Below are positions 26,169-34,500 of a stretch of DNA of 64,000 bases, piece after piece. Position numbers and translations under genes: made by a program. The notes under the pieces are model-generated. The model worked only from the letters and a program-made list of their open reading frames with translations, did no database searches and was not told the origin of the DNA. The stretch lies in the NCBI GenBank assembly GCA_963835085.1, contig CAWIED010000001.1, positions 2,728,001 through 2,792,000 of the forward strand. The letters run 5' to 3'. The stretch is from JBDIAG01 sp963835085. GTDB lineage: Bacteria > Actinomycetota > Actinomycetes > Actinomycetales > CAWJMD01. Each line of letters opens with the position of its first letter. Positions within the stretch are counted from its first letter, which is position 1.

Positions 26169-26642
26169 TCAGTCGTAGTAGCGGAAGACGAGATCGGCTA
26201 CGCAGCAAGGCTTTTCCTCGCCGTCGACCTCGAACGTCAGCCGGTACACCGTCTCGATGCCACCCTTGAGCTCGTTCACCTCGGCCAGGCTCACCCGCAT
26301 CCGGAACTTGCTCCCGGTCTTGAGCGGGGCGGGGAAGCGCACCTTGTTGAGACCGTAGTTGAGGATGACGCTGAAGCCCTCGATCGAGCAGATCTCCCAG
26401 AGCAGGCCGGTCGACATCGACAGCGTGAGGAAGCCGTGCTGCACGGTGGTGCCGAACGGGCCGTCCTTGGCGCGCTCGGGGTCGACGTGGATCCACTGCT
26501 CGTCGCCCGACAGCTTGGCGAACTGCGTGATCCGCTCCTGGGTCACCTCGACCCAACGGCTGACGCCCAGCTCGCTGCCCGCCCGCTCCTGGACGGCTGC
26601 GGCGCCGGTCATGACAAAGGGCCCGCTGGTGGTTTCGCTCAT
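26169..26642 (-). CDS. MaoC-family dehydratase
   Basis: 157 residues with the hot-dog MaoC pattern: VTQERITQFAKLSGDEQWIH, then VDPERAKDGPFGTTVQHGFL, the Asp/His hydratase dyad region, NYGLNKVRFPAPLKTGSKFR and a final CVADLVFRYYD. It should hydrate a short- or medium-chain enoyl-CoA, or act as an acyl-CoA thioester dehydratase in catabolism. AAGGAG precedes the ATG. Divergent from the first IclR gene across 367 bp, so it may be under IclR control. Confidence 0.85.
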   Translation of the reverse strand: MSETTSGPFVMTGAAAVQERAGSELGVSRWVEVTQERITQFAKLSGDEQWIHVDPERAKDGPFGTTVQHGFLTLSMSTGLLWEICSIEGFSVILNYGLNKVRFPAPLKTGSKFRMRVSLAEVNELKGGIETVYRLTFEVDGEEKPCCVADLVFRYYD

Positions 26643-27009
26643 CTACCTTGCTCCTTCTCGAACGATGGGGACGCTGTGACGATAGTGCGCCGGACCGACG
26701 AACATCGGAACAACGCCTCAGCCCGTGCAACCTTTTGCCCAGCGGAGCGCTCCGCCGCACCGCGCTCCCGCTCAGCGGCGCGCCTGAGTTGCTGGAACAA
26801 CCGCGCGGCGGCAGGGTACAAATGGAACATGTCTTGTCCGCCGGCGCAGCAGGTTCCCGTCGGCGCTCTCACCCAGCGATCCCTAGGCGCACGCACCCAG
26901 GCACAGCCCACCCACACACCCAGACACAACTGGCCGAGCCGGAACCGACTCGCAGATCCACCCGCGATGGCGCACCGACCGTAGCCAGTCGACGATGAAC
27001 GGACTTTAG
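26643..27009. other. divergent intergenic region between maoC-like and iclR genes
   Basis: This 367-bp gap should contain both promoters. A CA-rich stretch (26880-26935, several CACCCA/CACACA steps) is the only compositional oddity. No gene or clear operator palindrome was found. Confidence 0.5.
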
Positions 27010-27804
27010 GTGGCCGGCAACAGCAAAGAGCATGGACGCGGAGTCACGAGCAAGGCGACGGCTCTGCTCGACGCCTTCCTGCCTCGATCGGGCGAGTTGA
27101 GCCTCGGCGAGCTCTCGCGGCGCTCCGGCCTGCCGATGTCCACCACGTATCGGCTGGCCAATCAGCTCGTGGAATGGGGGGGCCTCGAACGTGCCCCGGG
27201 CGGCGGGTACCAACTGGGCCTGCGACTGTGGGAGATCGGCGCTCTCGCCCGCGGAAACCTCTCGCCGGTCGAGCTGATCAGGCCTTATATGCAGGACCTC
27301 TACGACGTGGTGCATGAGAACGTGCAGCTGGCAGTGCTCGACGGTGACGACGTGGTCTATCTCGAGAAGCTCTCGGGCCGCGCCTCGACCCCGGTTCGCA
27401 GCCGAGGCGGCGGACGGCTCCCGGTGCACGCCACCGGCGTCGGCAAGGTCCTGCTCGCCTGGGCCGACCCGCACATGCTGGAGCGGCTGATGCCCACCAC
27501 GCTGCCCCGCTACACCCCCACGACCATCACCAACCGGGACGAGCTGCTGGCGTCGTTGGCGACGGTGCGGGAGGAGGGCGTGGCCTATGCCCGCGAGGAG
27601 CTCACGGTCGGTGTGACGTCGGTGGCCGTGCCGGTGCGCGACGCCGAGGGCCAGGTGATCGCGGCGATCTCGCTGGCAGTTCGCACCCCCCGGCTCAAGC
27701 CGCATCACGGCGTGGCCGTGCGCACGGCTGCGGCAGGAGCATCCCGGCAGTTGCGTGAGTTGAGTGTCGTTGTGCGCCGCGGCAGCGCCCATCGCGAATC
27801 ATGA
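27010..27804 (+). CDS. IclR-family transcriptional regulator 1
   Basis: 264 residues from GTG 27010. The N-terminal winged helix-turn-helix (VTSKATALLDAFLPRSGELS, LGELSRRSGLPMSTTYRLAN, WGGLERAPGGGYQLGLRLWE) precedes a GAF-like effector domain (about 85-250) with VYLEKLSGRA, LPVHATGVGKVLLAW, YARGEEL-like YAREELTVGVTSVAVPV and IAAISLAV. IclR proteins commonly control aromatic, quinate or glyoxylate catabolism and respond to a pathway intermediate. Its position among such genes supports that role. The ribosome-binding site is weak. Confidence 0.9.
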   Translation: MAGNSKEHGRGVTSKATALLDAFLPRSGELSLGELSRRSGLPMSTTYRLANQLVEWGGLERAPGGGYQLGLRLWEIGALARGNLSPVELIRPYMQDLYDVVHENVQLAVLDGDDVVYLEKLSGRASTPVRSRGGGRLPVHATGVGKVLLAWADPHMLERLMPTTLPRYTPTTITNRDELLASLATVREEGVAYAREELTVGVTSVAVPVRDAEGQVIAAISLAVRTPRLKPHHGVAVRTAAAGASRQLRELSVVVRRGSAHRES

Positions 27805-27926
27805 GGTATCGGACGCGGCAGAATTCAACTGCTGCTCAGTGAGACCCCCCCTCTGGCGTCATCCCCCGGTTGGTGCGACCGTTGGCGGCGTTAGTGCGTT
27901 CTTGGCAACCAAAGGAGGAAGCCACG

Positions 27927-28844
27927 ATGGCAGGAAACTCGGCTGACCCGGGCCGGTCCGTGACGAGTAAGGTCGTTTCAATCCTGCTGTCGTTCTCAGA
28001 CGCCAGTGTTCAGTCACTCACCGAGATCGCCCGGATTGCCGGGTTGCCTGTCTCCACCGCCTACCGGCTGGTCAACGAGTTGGCTGCCTGGGGTGTGCTG
28101 GAGCGCACCGAGGAGTCGCAGTATCGGGTCGGAACACCGTTGCGGGAGCTCGGGTCGAAGGCGCCCGCCACCGCGAACCTCGTCGAGCGTTCCCGACGCG
28201 TCATGGAAGACCTCAGCGCAGCCACCCGGGCCGACGTGCGGCTCGGGGTGCTGCACGCCGGTGAGGTGATGTACACCGAGAGGCTCTCCGGCGAACGACT
28301 GGCCGCCAAGTTCTGGACCGGTCGCCGCGCGCCCGCCCACGCGAGCGCCATGGGCAAGGCGCTGCTCGCCTTCTCCCCCAACGAGACCGTCAACGGCATC
28401 TTCTCTCAGGGCCTTGAGCGTTACACCCCCTACACCCTCACGGCCGCGGACGCCCTGCGCCGTTCACTGGCTGTCACCCGGTTGACGCGGGTGGCCGTCT
28501 GTCGCTGGGAACGCGAAGTCGGGGCCTCGGCCGTGGCAGTGCCGGTCTTCGGCGGCGGAGGCGATGTCGTAGCCGCACTGGAACTCTCGGCCAAAGACCT
28601 TCGCACTGACCTGCATGCGCTGCAGCCGGCCCTGCTGGTGGCCGCCCGCGGCCTGTCCCGCGATCTGGCCACGCATGTCGGCCAGTCCCTGATGGGCACG
28701 CCCAGTCGCAATCCGCGCCAACCGATGCCGCGTCGCGATCTCAAGGCACGGGGCCAGGCAGACCTCAACGGAACGGGCAATCTTCGCTCAACGAAGCTGA
28801 TGGCCGACACCGACGCCGACGCCAAGGCATGGGCGGCAAGCTGA
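27927..28844 (+). CDS. IclR-family transcriptional regulator 2
   Basis: 305 residues from ATG 27927, with AAAGGAGG upstream. It is clearly paralogous to the preceding regulator (shared opening MAGNS...GR.VTSK and STxYRLxNxLxxWGxLER). Domains: winged HTH at about 10-75, effector domain at about 95-260 (MYTERLSGERLAAKF, APAHASAMGKALLAF, VGASAVAVPVFGGGG, VVAALELSA). It has an extra C-terminal tail of ~40 residues rich in Arg, Asn and Pro. The dodecin gene start overlaps its 3' end. Confidence 0.9.
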   Translation: MAGNSADPGRSVTSKVVSILLSFSDASVQSLTEIARIAGLPVSTAYRLVNELAAWGVLERTEESQYRVGTPLRELGSKAPATANLVERSRRVMEDLSAATRADVRLGVLHAGEVMYTERLSGERLAAKFWTGRRAPAHASAMGKALLAFSPNETVNGIFSQGLERYTPYTLTAADALRRSLAVTRLTRVAVCRWEREVGASAVAVPVFGGGGDVVAALELSAKDLRTDLHALQPALLVAARGLSRDLATHVGQSLMGTPSRNPRQPMPRRDLKARGQADLNGTGNLRSTKLMADTDADAKAWAAS

Positions 28845-29059
28845 GCGTGGACGGCGTGCAGAAGGCCATTCATCTGGTTGCCACGGGCACCAGCATCGAG
28901 GCCGCGGTAGAGGAGGCGCTCGACCGCGCCGAGCTGACGCTGTCAGGCATCACCAGTTTTGAGATCGGCCATATCCGAGGGCGACGCGAAGAGTCGGGGA
29001 TCAGCTACGAGGTCGAGGTCACCGTCTGGTTCACTCTGCTGGAGCGCATGCACGGTTGA
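28829..29059 (+). CDS. dodecin-family protein
   Basis: 76 residues. The pattern VQKAIHLVATGTSIEAAVEEALDRAELTLSGI..., then FEIGHIRGR and a final beta strand YEVEVTVWFTLLERM, is that of dodecins, small dodecameric flavin-binding proteins that buffer FMN/riboflavin. The flavin-stacking Trp usually found before the FEV strand is Ser-Phe here (TSFEIG), so flavin binding is uncertain. ATG 28829 overlaps the end of the second iclR by 16 bp; GTG 28847 is an alternative start. Confidence 0.8.
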   Translation: MGGKLSVDGVQKAIHLVATGTSIEAAVEEALDRAELTLSGITSFEIGHIRGRREESGISYEVEVTVWFTLLERMHG

Positions 29060-29116
29060 GCCGTCTCCCCACCGGAGCCGGCCACGGCGTCCCCTTCGAG
29101 TTCAGGGAGTTCTGCG

Positions 29117-30133
29117 GTGAATGATTCGATGTTCTCGTCCGGTGTGGCCCAGGTGGCACCGGGCATCACGCGGGTGGCACTGCCCATCGGCGTGAACGGC
29201 ATCGAGACGGTCAACTCCTATCTGATCGAAGACGGTGACGACCTCACCGTCGTCGACTGCGGGCTGTGGCGGCCTGAACCTGACGACCAGGGCCTGCAGG
29301 CACTCGAATCGGCCATGAACTCGGCCGGCTATGTGCTGGGCGATATCAGCAGGGTTGTCATCACGCACGCCCACATCGATCACTACGGCCTCACCGGGCG
29401 ATTGATGGAGCTCTCCGGCGCCGAGCTGTGGATGCATCAGGCCACAGATCTCGACACCGAGAAGTACCGACACCCCGAGACCGCCGAACTGCGCCGTCGA
29501 GACACCTACGCCGACCACGGCGTGCCAGAGAGCGAACTGGCAACGGTGGCAGCGAGTCTCAACAGGTGGATGCCATACCTGCACTCCGTGGTGGAGGCGT
29601 CGAGGCGGCTGAGCGGCGGTGAGACCTTCACCGTGGGCAGCCGTGAACTGACCGTGCTGCACACCCCCGGACACTCCCTCGGCCACATCTGTCTGTGGTC
29701 GGCCACCGACGGCCTGCTGTTCTCGGGCGACCACGTGTTGGGCGGCGTCACCCCCCCGGTCACTTTTGAGCGTGGCTTCGATGCCAACCCGTTGGAGGGC
29801 TACCTGGCGTCCCTGACGCTGGTGCGCGACCTCCGTCCGCAGCTCGTGTTGCCCGGCCACGGCAAGGCGTTCGCCGAGGGCGCGCGACGGGTCGACGCCA
29901 TCCTGCGCAACAAGCAACGCCGGCTCGACCAGATCCGCACCATGATCGAATCCCGGCCCTGCACGGTCACCGACATCGCCAGCATGCTGGTGGCCGGGAC
30001 GATCGTTCCGCACCAGCGCAACATGGCCCTGGCCGAGACACTCGCGCACATCGCCTGCCTGCGCTATCGCGGCATCGTAGAGCGCCGGATCCGGCCCGAC
30101 GGCATCTATGAGTGGTACGCCGTCGACCGCTGA
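29117..30133 (+). CDS. metallo-beta-lactamase-fold hydrolase with C-terminal winged helix
   Basis: 338 residues from GTG 29117 (CAGGGAG upstream). The MBL core shows VNSYLIEDGDDLTVVDCGL, the zinc motif THAHIDHYG, HTPGHSLGHICLW, FSGDHVLG and VLPGHGKAF. The last ~70 residues (RRLDQIRTMIESRPCTVTDI...LAHIACLRYRGIVERR) look like the winged-helix tail seen in LACTB2/hydroxyacyl-type MBL proteins. Probably a thioester or ester hydrolase; the substrate is unknown. It follows the dodecin gene by 57 bp and may belong to the regulator operon. Confidence 0.87.
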   Translation: MNDSMFSSGVAQVAPGITRVALPIGVNGIETVNSYLIEDGDDLTVVDCGLWRPEPDDQGLQALESAMNSAGYVLGDISRVVITHAHIDHYGLTGRLMELSGAELWMHQATDLDTEKYRHPETAELRRRDTYADHGVPESELATVAASLNRWMPYLHSVVEASRRLSGGETFTVGSRELTVLHTPGHSLGHICLWSATDGLLFSGDHVLGGVTPPVTFERGFDANPLEGYLASLTLVRDLRPQLVLPGHGKAFAEGARRVDAILRNKQRRLDQIRTMIESRPCTVTDIASMLVAGTIVPHQRNMALAETLAHIACLRYRGIVERRIRPDGIYEWYAVDR

Positions 30134-30218
30134 GACCGGCTCGGCCATCACTCGGGCTGGACCCTGCCATGGTGGGGCGTCTTCCACGCGGGCTGGCACC
30201 CAACAACGCAGATCGTCG

Positions 30219-30283
30219 AACTGTCACATCGTTCGCGGGGGTGCCACCAAATTCGTGACGAATCGGCGCAGAACGTGACAGTT
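30219..30283. other. nested inverted repeats in the MBL/aroE-like convergent gap
   Basis: AACTGTCAC (30219-30227) is repeated inverted as GTGACAGTT (30275-30283). Between them lies a perfect odd palindrome ATTCGT-G-ACGAAT (30251-30263). The region is low in GC compared with its surroundings. As it lies between convergent genes, its role (operator, structured RNA, end of transcription) is unclear. Confidence 0.5.
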
Positions 30284-30362
30284 GGACGCGCGATTGCGCC
30301 AAGGTCAGGATGCCGTCGGTCGACATGTTCGGTCCCAGGATCCCAATCGCGCGGGTAACACA

Positions 30363-30393
30363 CTCGCCCGGCCACCACAGGCGGCCGGGCGAG
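30363..30393 (-). terminator. hairpin terminator after the shikimate-dehydrogenase-like gene
   Basis: A perfect 11-bp stem CTCGCCCGGCC / GGCCGGGCGAG with a nine-base loop, 22 bp past the stop of the minus-strand gene at 30415. It could also serve the convergent MBL gene. Confidence 0.75.
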
Positions 30394-30414
30394 ATCACAC
30401 GTTGGAGACGCGTA

Positions 30415-31248
30415 TCAGTCGGGAAGCTGAGCCACCGAACGCAGTTCCTCGGGGGTGGTGTGGCCGAAGCCGAAGTACTCCAAGTATGCGGGGATCTGCT
30501 CGAAGAGCATGTCCGTGCCCACCTGGGTGCGACAGCCGCGGTCTCTGGCAGCCTGCAGGAAGGGAGTGATGGTCTTCTTCATGACCACCTCGCCGACGAA
30601 GGCGGTGGGCTCGATGCGGTTGGTGTCCATCGGCATCGGGTCACCCTCGTTCATGCCCATGGGGGTGGCGTTGACGACGATGTCGTAGCCCTCGGGGTCG
30701 TTGGAGTCGGAGGACAGCTCGATGTCGGAGTAGTGCTCCGCGATGCGGCCTGCCAGGCCCTCGGCCGACTCCCGCCGCGCGTCGTACACGCCGAGCTTCT
30801 TGACCCCGGTGCCAGCGATCGACGCCGCAATGGCCGACCCCACGCCGCCGCTGCCTACGACCAGCGCGCTCTTGCCTTCGAACGTGGCACCCTTGCGGAT
30901 AGCGCCACGCACGAAGCCGGCCCCGTCGAACTGATCGCCCGCAAGCGACCCGTCCTCACGCACGAGAACCGCGTTGGCGGCGCCGGCGATCTTGGCCGTG
31001 GGGGTGGTCTCGTCAACCAGGTGCATCGTGGTGACCTTGTGCGGCATGGTGATGAGGCCACCGCGAATGTTGGTCATCTTGAAGACGAGGGGAAAGAACG
31101 CTTCGTACTCCTCGGGCTTGACCCCGAGCGGCACAACGACCGCATCGATGCCCTTGGAGTCGAACCAAGGGTTGTAGATCATCGGTGACTTGAACGAGTG
31201 GGTCGGGTAGCCGATGTGAGCGACCAAGGTCGTGTAGCCGGAGATCAT
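30415..31248 (-). CDS. shikimate/quinate dehydrogenase-like enzyme
   Basis: 277 residues from ATG 31248 with AGGAGC upstream. The substrate domain has HIGYPTHSFKSPMIYNPWF, GLITMPHKVTTMHLVDE (the catalytic Lys of the PHK motif) and AGAANAVLVREDGSLAGDQF, then DGAGFVRG. The Rossmann domain has SALVVGSGGVGSAIAASIA and NATPMGM; the C-terminus has GTDMLFEQIPAYLEYF. In AroE the Asp lies in NTDGxG; here it reads QFDGAGF, so the Asp is kept but the neighbours differ, pointing to a catabolic or YdiB/QsuD-like paralogue. It is divergent from the dehydroquinase gene, which fits quinate/shikimate use. Confidence 0.87.
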   Translation of the reverse strand: MISGYTTLVAHIGYPTHSFKSPMIYNPWFDSKGIDAVVVPLGVKPEEYEAFFPLVFKMTNIRGGLITMPHKVTTMHLVDETTPTAKIAGAANAVLVREDGSLAGDQFDGAGFVRGAIRKGATFEGKSALVVGSGGVGSAIAASIAGTGVKKLGVYDARRESAEGLAGRIAEHYSDIELSSDSNDPEGYDIVVNATPMGMNEGDPMPMDTNRIEPTAFVGEVVMKKTITPFLQAARDRGCRTQVGTDMLFEQIPAYLEYFGFGHTTPEELRSVAQLPD

Positions 31249-31437
31249 GCGCGCTGCTCCTGAGTTCGCAGGGTGGGACTCTGGCACGCTAACCGGACGA
31301 CCCCTCTTGTTGCGCCCCTCACACCGGCCAGTGGGAAGAGCCGTGGGCATAGCCGTGTCGGCCTTGTGCGGGCCTTGGCGGTGCGGTCGAGTAGGACTGC
31401 GCAGCGACCATGCTGCCCGCGATGTAAAGGAGCTCCG

Positions 31438-31890
31438 ATGGCGTCGGTGACGGTGATCAATGGTCCGAACCTCAACCTGTTGGGCACGCGCAAGCCTGAG
31501 GTGTACGGCCGAACCAGCCTGGCCGACGTGGAGAAGATGTGCGAGGAGGCCGCTGCGGGGTTGGGCCTGACCCTGGAGTTCAAGCAGTCGAACTGGGAGG
31601 GCCAGGTACTCGACTGGGTGCACGATCTGGGCCCCAAGCAGAAGGCTGGCGAATCGATCGGGCTCGTGATCAATCCGGGAGCCTTCACCCACACCTCGGC
31701 CGCATTGCACGACGCGATCGAGGGCGCAGAAGTGCGCGCCATCGAATGCCATATCTCCAATGTGCACAAGCGTGAAGCCTGGCGGCACCATTCCTATGTC
31801 TCGCCCATTGCCTCGGGCATCATCATCGGCTTCGGGGTCTACGGCTACGTCATGGCGATTCAGGGATTGAATCACCTCGCGAATTCCTGA
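31438..31890 (+). CDS. aroQ: type II 3-dehydroquinate dehydratase
   Basis: 150 residues from ATG 31438 (AAAGGAG upstream). Hallmarks are NGPNLNLLGTRKPEVYG with its active-site Tyr, FKQSNWEGQVLDWVHD, INPGAFTHTSAALHDAI and ECHISNVHKREAWRHHS (catalytic His). It interconverts 3-dehydroquinate and 3-dehydroshikimate. Pairing with a divergent shikimate-dehydrogenase-like gene and nearby transporters, away from other aro biosynthesis genes, suggests a catabolic (QsuC-like) rather than biosynthetic role. Confidence 0.92.
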   Translation: MASVTVINGPNLNLLGTRKPEVYGRTSLADVEKMCEEAAAGLGLTLEFKQSNWEGQVLDWVHDLGPKQKAGESIGLVINPGAFTHTSAALHDAIEGAEVRAIECHISNVHKREAWRHHSYVSPIASGIIIGFGVYGYVMAIQGLNHLANS

Positions 31891-31920
31891 CCGGCCCGAT
31901 CCGCGTCCACAGACCGGATA

Positions 31921-31974
31921 AGCGAAAGCGCCGGTCACCCGACCTTCAAGGTCAGGCGACCGGCGCTTTTCGCT
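31921..31974. terminator. bidirectional terminator between aroQ and the small membrane protein
   Basis: Long inverted repeat whose outer arms contain AAAGCGCCGGTC and GACCGGCGCTTT, with an inner hairpin GACCTT-C-AAGGTC. It lies between convergent genes and ends in a short T-run on one side, so it can serve both. Confidence 0.8.
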
Positions 31975-31985
31975 GTCCGACCGGC

Positions 31986-32225
31986 TCAGTGGTGCGCCGG
32001 CGGCTTGCGGTTGGGGTCGGGCACGTCGTCCGGCCCGCTGAGCGGTGCAATTCTGGCCCATACGAGGAACACTGCAGCCGCCACCAACAGGCAGATGCCC
32101 GCGATCAGGTTGGCGTTGATGTTGCCCGTCTTGCCGTAGGCCTTGTCGCCCACCACACCGAGCACGGTGAGGATGACCCCGTAGATCGCCAGCAGAGTTC
32201 CGATAATGCTTCGAACATCTAGCAT
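31986..32225 (-). CDS. small two-helix membrane protein paired with the SSS symporter
   Basis: 79 residues with two hydrophobic helices (IIGTLLAIYGVILTVLGVVG and NLIAGICLLVAAAVFLVWA) separated by a short polar loop (DKAYGKTGNIN), ending in a Pro-rich polar tail. It begins 28 bp after the SSS symporter stop on the same strand, so it is likely co-transcribed. The family is not recognised; a small accessory subunit of the transporter is a reasonable guess. Confidence 0.72.
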   Translation of the reverse strand: MLDVRSIIGTLLAIYGVILTVLGVVGDKAYGKTGNINANLIAGICLLVAAAVFLVWARIAPLSGPDDVPDPNRKPPAHH

Positions 32226-32253
32226 GATTGCTTGACTCCCTTCGTGGTCCGGG

Positions 32254-33984
32254 TCAGAACGCTATGTTGAGGACGATGACCATGACGAGGGCGACTGCTG
32301 CCAGCGGCACGGTTCTCTTGTACCAGGGGTAGGTCGCCTCCTTCGGGTCGGTGCGCTGTTCCTTGGGGGTCTCGGAGTACACGAGTCCCACCAGCTCCGA
32401 GGCCGGCTTCGGCGTGGTGAAGCTCGTGATGATCACCGAGAGCACGATGTCGACCACGAACGCCGCCGACGCGCACAGGAACGCCAGGCCCTGGCCGGGC
32501 AGCGTGAAGGCGTGCCCGAAGTTCGACGACACCCACAAGGAGACGGCGGCCACCGTTCCGGCTACCAGGCCTACCCAGCCGGCCGTCGGAGTCATCCGCT
32601 TCCAGAACATACCGAGGATGAACGTGGCGAACAGCGGAGCGTTGAAGAACCCGAACAGCGTCTGGATGTAGTCCATGATGTTGCTGAACGAGCCGGCCAG
32701 GCTGGCCGTGAAGATGGCGATGACCGTGGCGGCCACGGTGGCCAGACGGCCCACCAGCAGGTAGTGGCTGTCGGACTTGCCCTTGACCAGGTAGTCGCCG
32801 TAGAGGTCGTACGAGAACACCGTGTTGAAGGCCGAGATGTTGGCTGCCATGCCGGCCATGAACGCTGCGAGCAGGCCTGTGATCGCCAGACCCAGCAGGC
32901 CGTTGGGCAGGATGTCGCGCATCAGCAGCAACAGTGAGTCGTTGTAGGTGACCCCGGTACCCGATGATCCGCCAGCCGGGTGCCCACCCGCCTTGAGGCT
33001 GCCGATCTCATGCACGAGAACGGCCGCGATCATGCCGGGCACGATGGTGATGAACGGGACGAACATCTTCGGGAACGCACCGATGATCGGCGTCTTGCGA
33101 GCCGCCGAGATCGAGTCGGACGCCATGGCGCGCTGCACCTCGACGAAGTTCGTCGTCCAGTAGCCGAAGGAGAGCACGAAGCCCAGACCGAAGACGATGC
33201 CCAGCACCGACAGGAAGGGCGAGGCGAAGCCCGACAGCGCCTGACCGGGCCACGAGTGCAATTGCTCGGCCGCCGGCGTCACCGTCGGGTGGCTGTTGGC
33301 GAACGCGGTGATCTTGGCCTCCAGGCCCGACCAACCGCCCACCCGGTGCAGGCCGATCAAGGTCAACGGCAGCATCGAGGCGACGATGACGAAGAACTGC
33401 AGCACCTCGTTGTAGATGGCCGCTTTCAGGCCACCGAGGGTGATGTACGACAGCACGATGGCCGCGGCCACGATCAGCGTCAGCCACATGGGCAGACCCA
33501 GCAGAGCACGCACGATCGAGCCGAGCAGGTAGAGGTTGACGCCGGCAACCAGCAACTGCGCCACCGCGAAGGAGATCGAGTTCACGAGGTGCGCGGGCGG
33601 CCCGAATCGACGGAGCATGAATTCCGGCACAGACCGCACGTTCGAGCCGTAGTAGAACGGCATCATGACGACACCGAGGAACAACATGGCCGGAATAGCG
33701 CCGATCCAGAAATAGTGCGTGGTCGGCATGCCGATCTCGGCACCAGTGGCCGACATACCCATGAGCTCGACGGCACCGAGGTTGGCGGAGATGAAGGCGA
33801 GACCGGTGACCCAAGCCGGCAGCGATCGTCCCGAGAGGAAGAATTCCGACGTATCGGTGACCTGGCTCTTGATAAGGAACCCGATTCCGATCACGAAGAC
33901 GAAATAGATGGCGAGGATGAGGTAGTCGACCACGCTTGCATGAATCAACGTGTTCGACAACAACATCAGGACGTGTGGCGTCAT
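32254..33984 (-). CDS. sodium:solute symporter (SSS family)
   Basis: 576 residues with about 13-14 transmembrane helices. Family landmarks are the first helix DYLILAIYFVFVIGIGFLI, TSEFFLSGRSLPAWVTGLAF, SANLGAVELMGMSATGAEIG, GGLKAAIYNEVLQFFVIVAS, FGYWTTNFVEVQRAMA and ISAFNTVFSYDLYGDYL. It imports a solute with sodium; these features place it nearest the sugar/anion SGLT-like branch, but the solute is unknown. GAAGGG precedes the ATG. Aromatic or hydroaromatic acids are suggested by neighbours only. Confidence 0.9.
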   Translation of the reverse strand: MTPHVLMLLSNTLIHASVVDYLILAIYFVFVIGIGFLIKSQVTDTSEFFLSGRSLPAWVTGLAFISANLGAVELMGMSATGAEIGMPTTHYFWIGAIPAMLFLGVVMMPFYYGSNVRSVPEFMLRRFGPPAHLVNSISFAVAQLLVAGVNLYLLGSIVRALLGLPMWLTLIVAAAIVLSYITLGGLKAAIYNEVLQFFVIVASMLPLTLIGLHRVGGWSGLEAKITAFANSHPTVTPAAEQLHSWPGQALSGFASPFLSVLGIVFGLGFVLSFGYWTTNFVEVQRAMASDSISAARKTPIIGAFPKMFVPFITIVPGMIAAVLVHEIGSLKAGGHPAGGSSGTGVTYNDSLLLLMRDILPNGLLGLAITGLLAAFMAGMAANISAFNTVFSYDLYGDYLVKGKSDSHYLLVGRLATVAATVIAIFTASLAGSFSNIMDYIQTLFGFFNAPLFATFILGMFWKRMTPTAGWVGLVAGTVAAVSLWVSSNFGHAFTLPGQGLAFLCASAAFVVDIVLSVIITSFTTPKPASELVGLVYSETPKEQRTDPKEATYPWYKRTVPLAAVALVMVIVLNIAF

Positions 33985-34191
33985 TGGCGTCGCCCTTCTT
34001 GAAGTAGTAGACGCTAGAGCGCGTCATACCCTAGGGCCAACCTCTGCCCGTCTAAGGTGCAGCACTGCCCGTCTGCCACCTTGATGCGGAACCGTTAGAT
34101 TTTTTGGTCAAATTAAAGGAATCCACAGGTACACCAACAACGCAACTGCAGGTTCGGCTCGTGGCAAACCGGTAGCCGCCCGTGGCTGTGA

Positions 34192-34365
34192 TTACCTGCG
34201 ACTGCGCAGGTAGAGCAGAAGGTTCACGATCACACCGAGCCCGCCGAAGAGGACCAGGACCCACCCGATCATCACGTAGACCTGCTGCTGGCCGGTCTTG
34301 AGGTAGAGGCCCATCAGCAGGACGATCACCGAGATGGCCGCCGCAAAGAGTGGGTTGTTGGTCAC
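34192..34365 (-). CDS. 57-residue two-helix membrane protein
   Basis: From GTG 34365, with GGAGG about five bases upstream, to TAA at 34192. The product has two hydrophobic helices, LFAAAISVIVLLMGLYL and VMIGWVLVLFGGLGVIVNLL, with a polar KTGQQQ turn and an Arg-rich end (LRSRR). It lies between the MHS transporter and the SSS symporter on the same strand. The strong ribosome-binding site and clean helix-turn-helix membrane pattern support a real gene; no family is recognised. Confidence 0.65.
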   Translation of the reverse strand: MTNNPLFAAAISVIVLLMGLYLKTGQQQVYVMIGWVLVLFGGLGVIVNLLLYLRSRR

Positions 34366-34445
34366 CGAAACCTCCAGGTGGAGTCACAGGTCGAATCAAG
34401 CCGAGTCGAGACATCAATACAAACAGCGAGCGAATCACGACACAC

Positions 34446-34483
34446 AGACGCCGACCCCGGGCAAGCGCCCGGGGTCGGCGTCT
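34446..34483 (-). terminator. hairpin terminator after the MHS transporter
   Basis: A perfect 17-bp stem (arm AGACGCCGACCCCGGGC) with loop AAGC, 17 bp beyond the MHS transporter stop on the minus strand. Confidence 0.85.
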
Positions 34484-34500
34484 GGGAGCAGTACAGGAAA

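Noticed and set aside
34052..34438. 128-codon minus-strand frame between the two transporters
   Set aside because: Its translation is Arg/Pro-rich nonsense; the 57-residue GTG frame in the same place has a ribosome-binding site and membrane helices.
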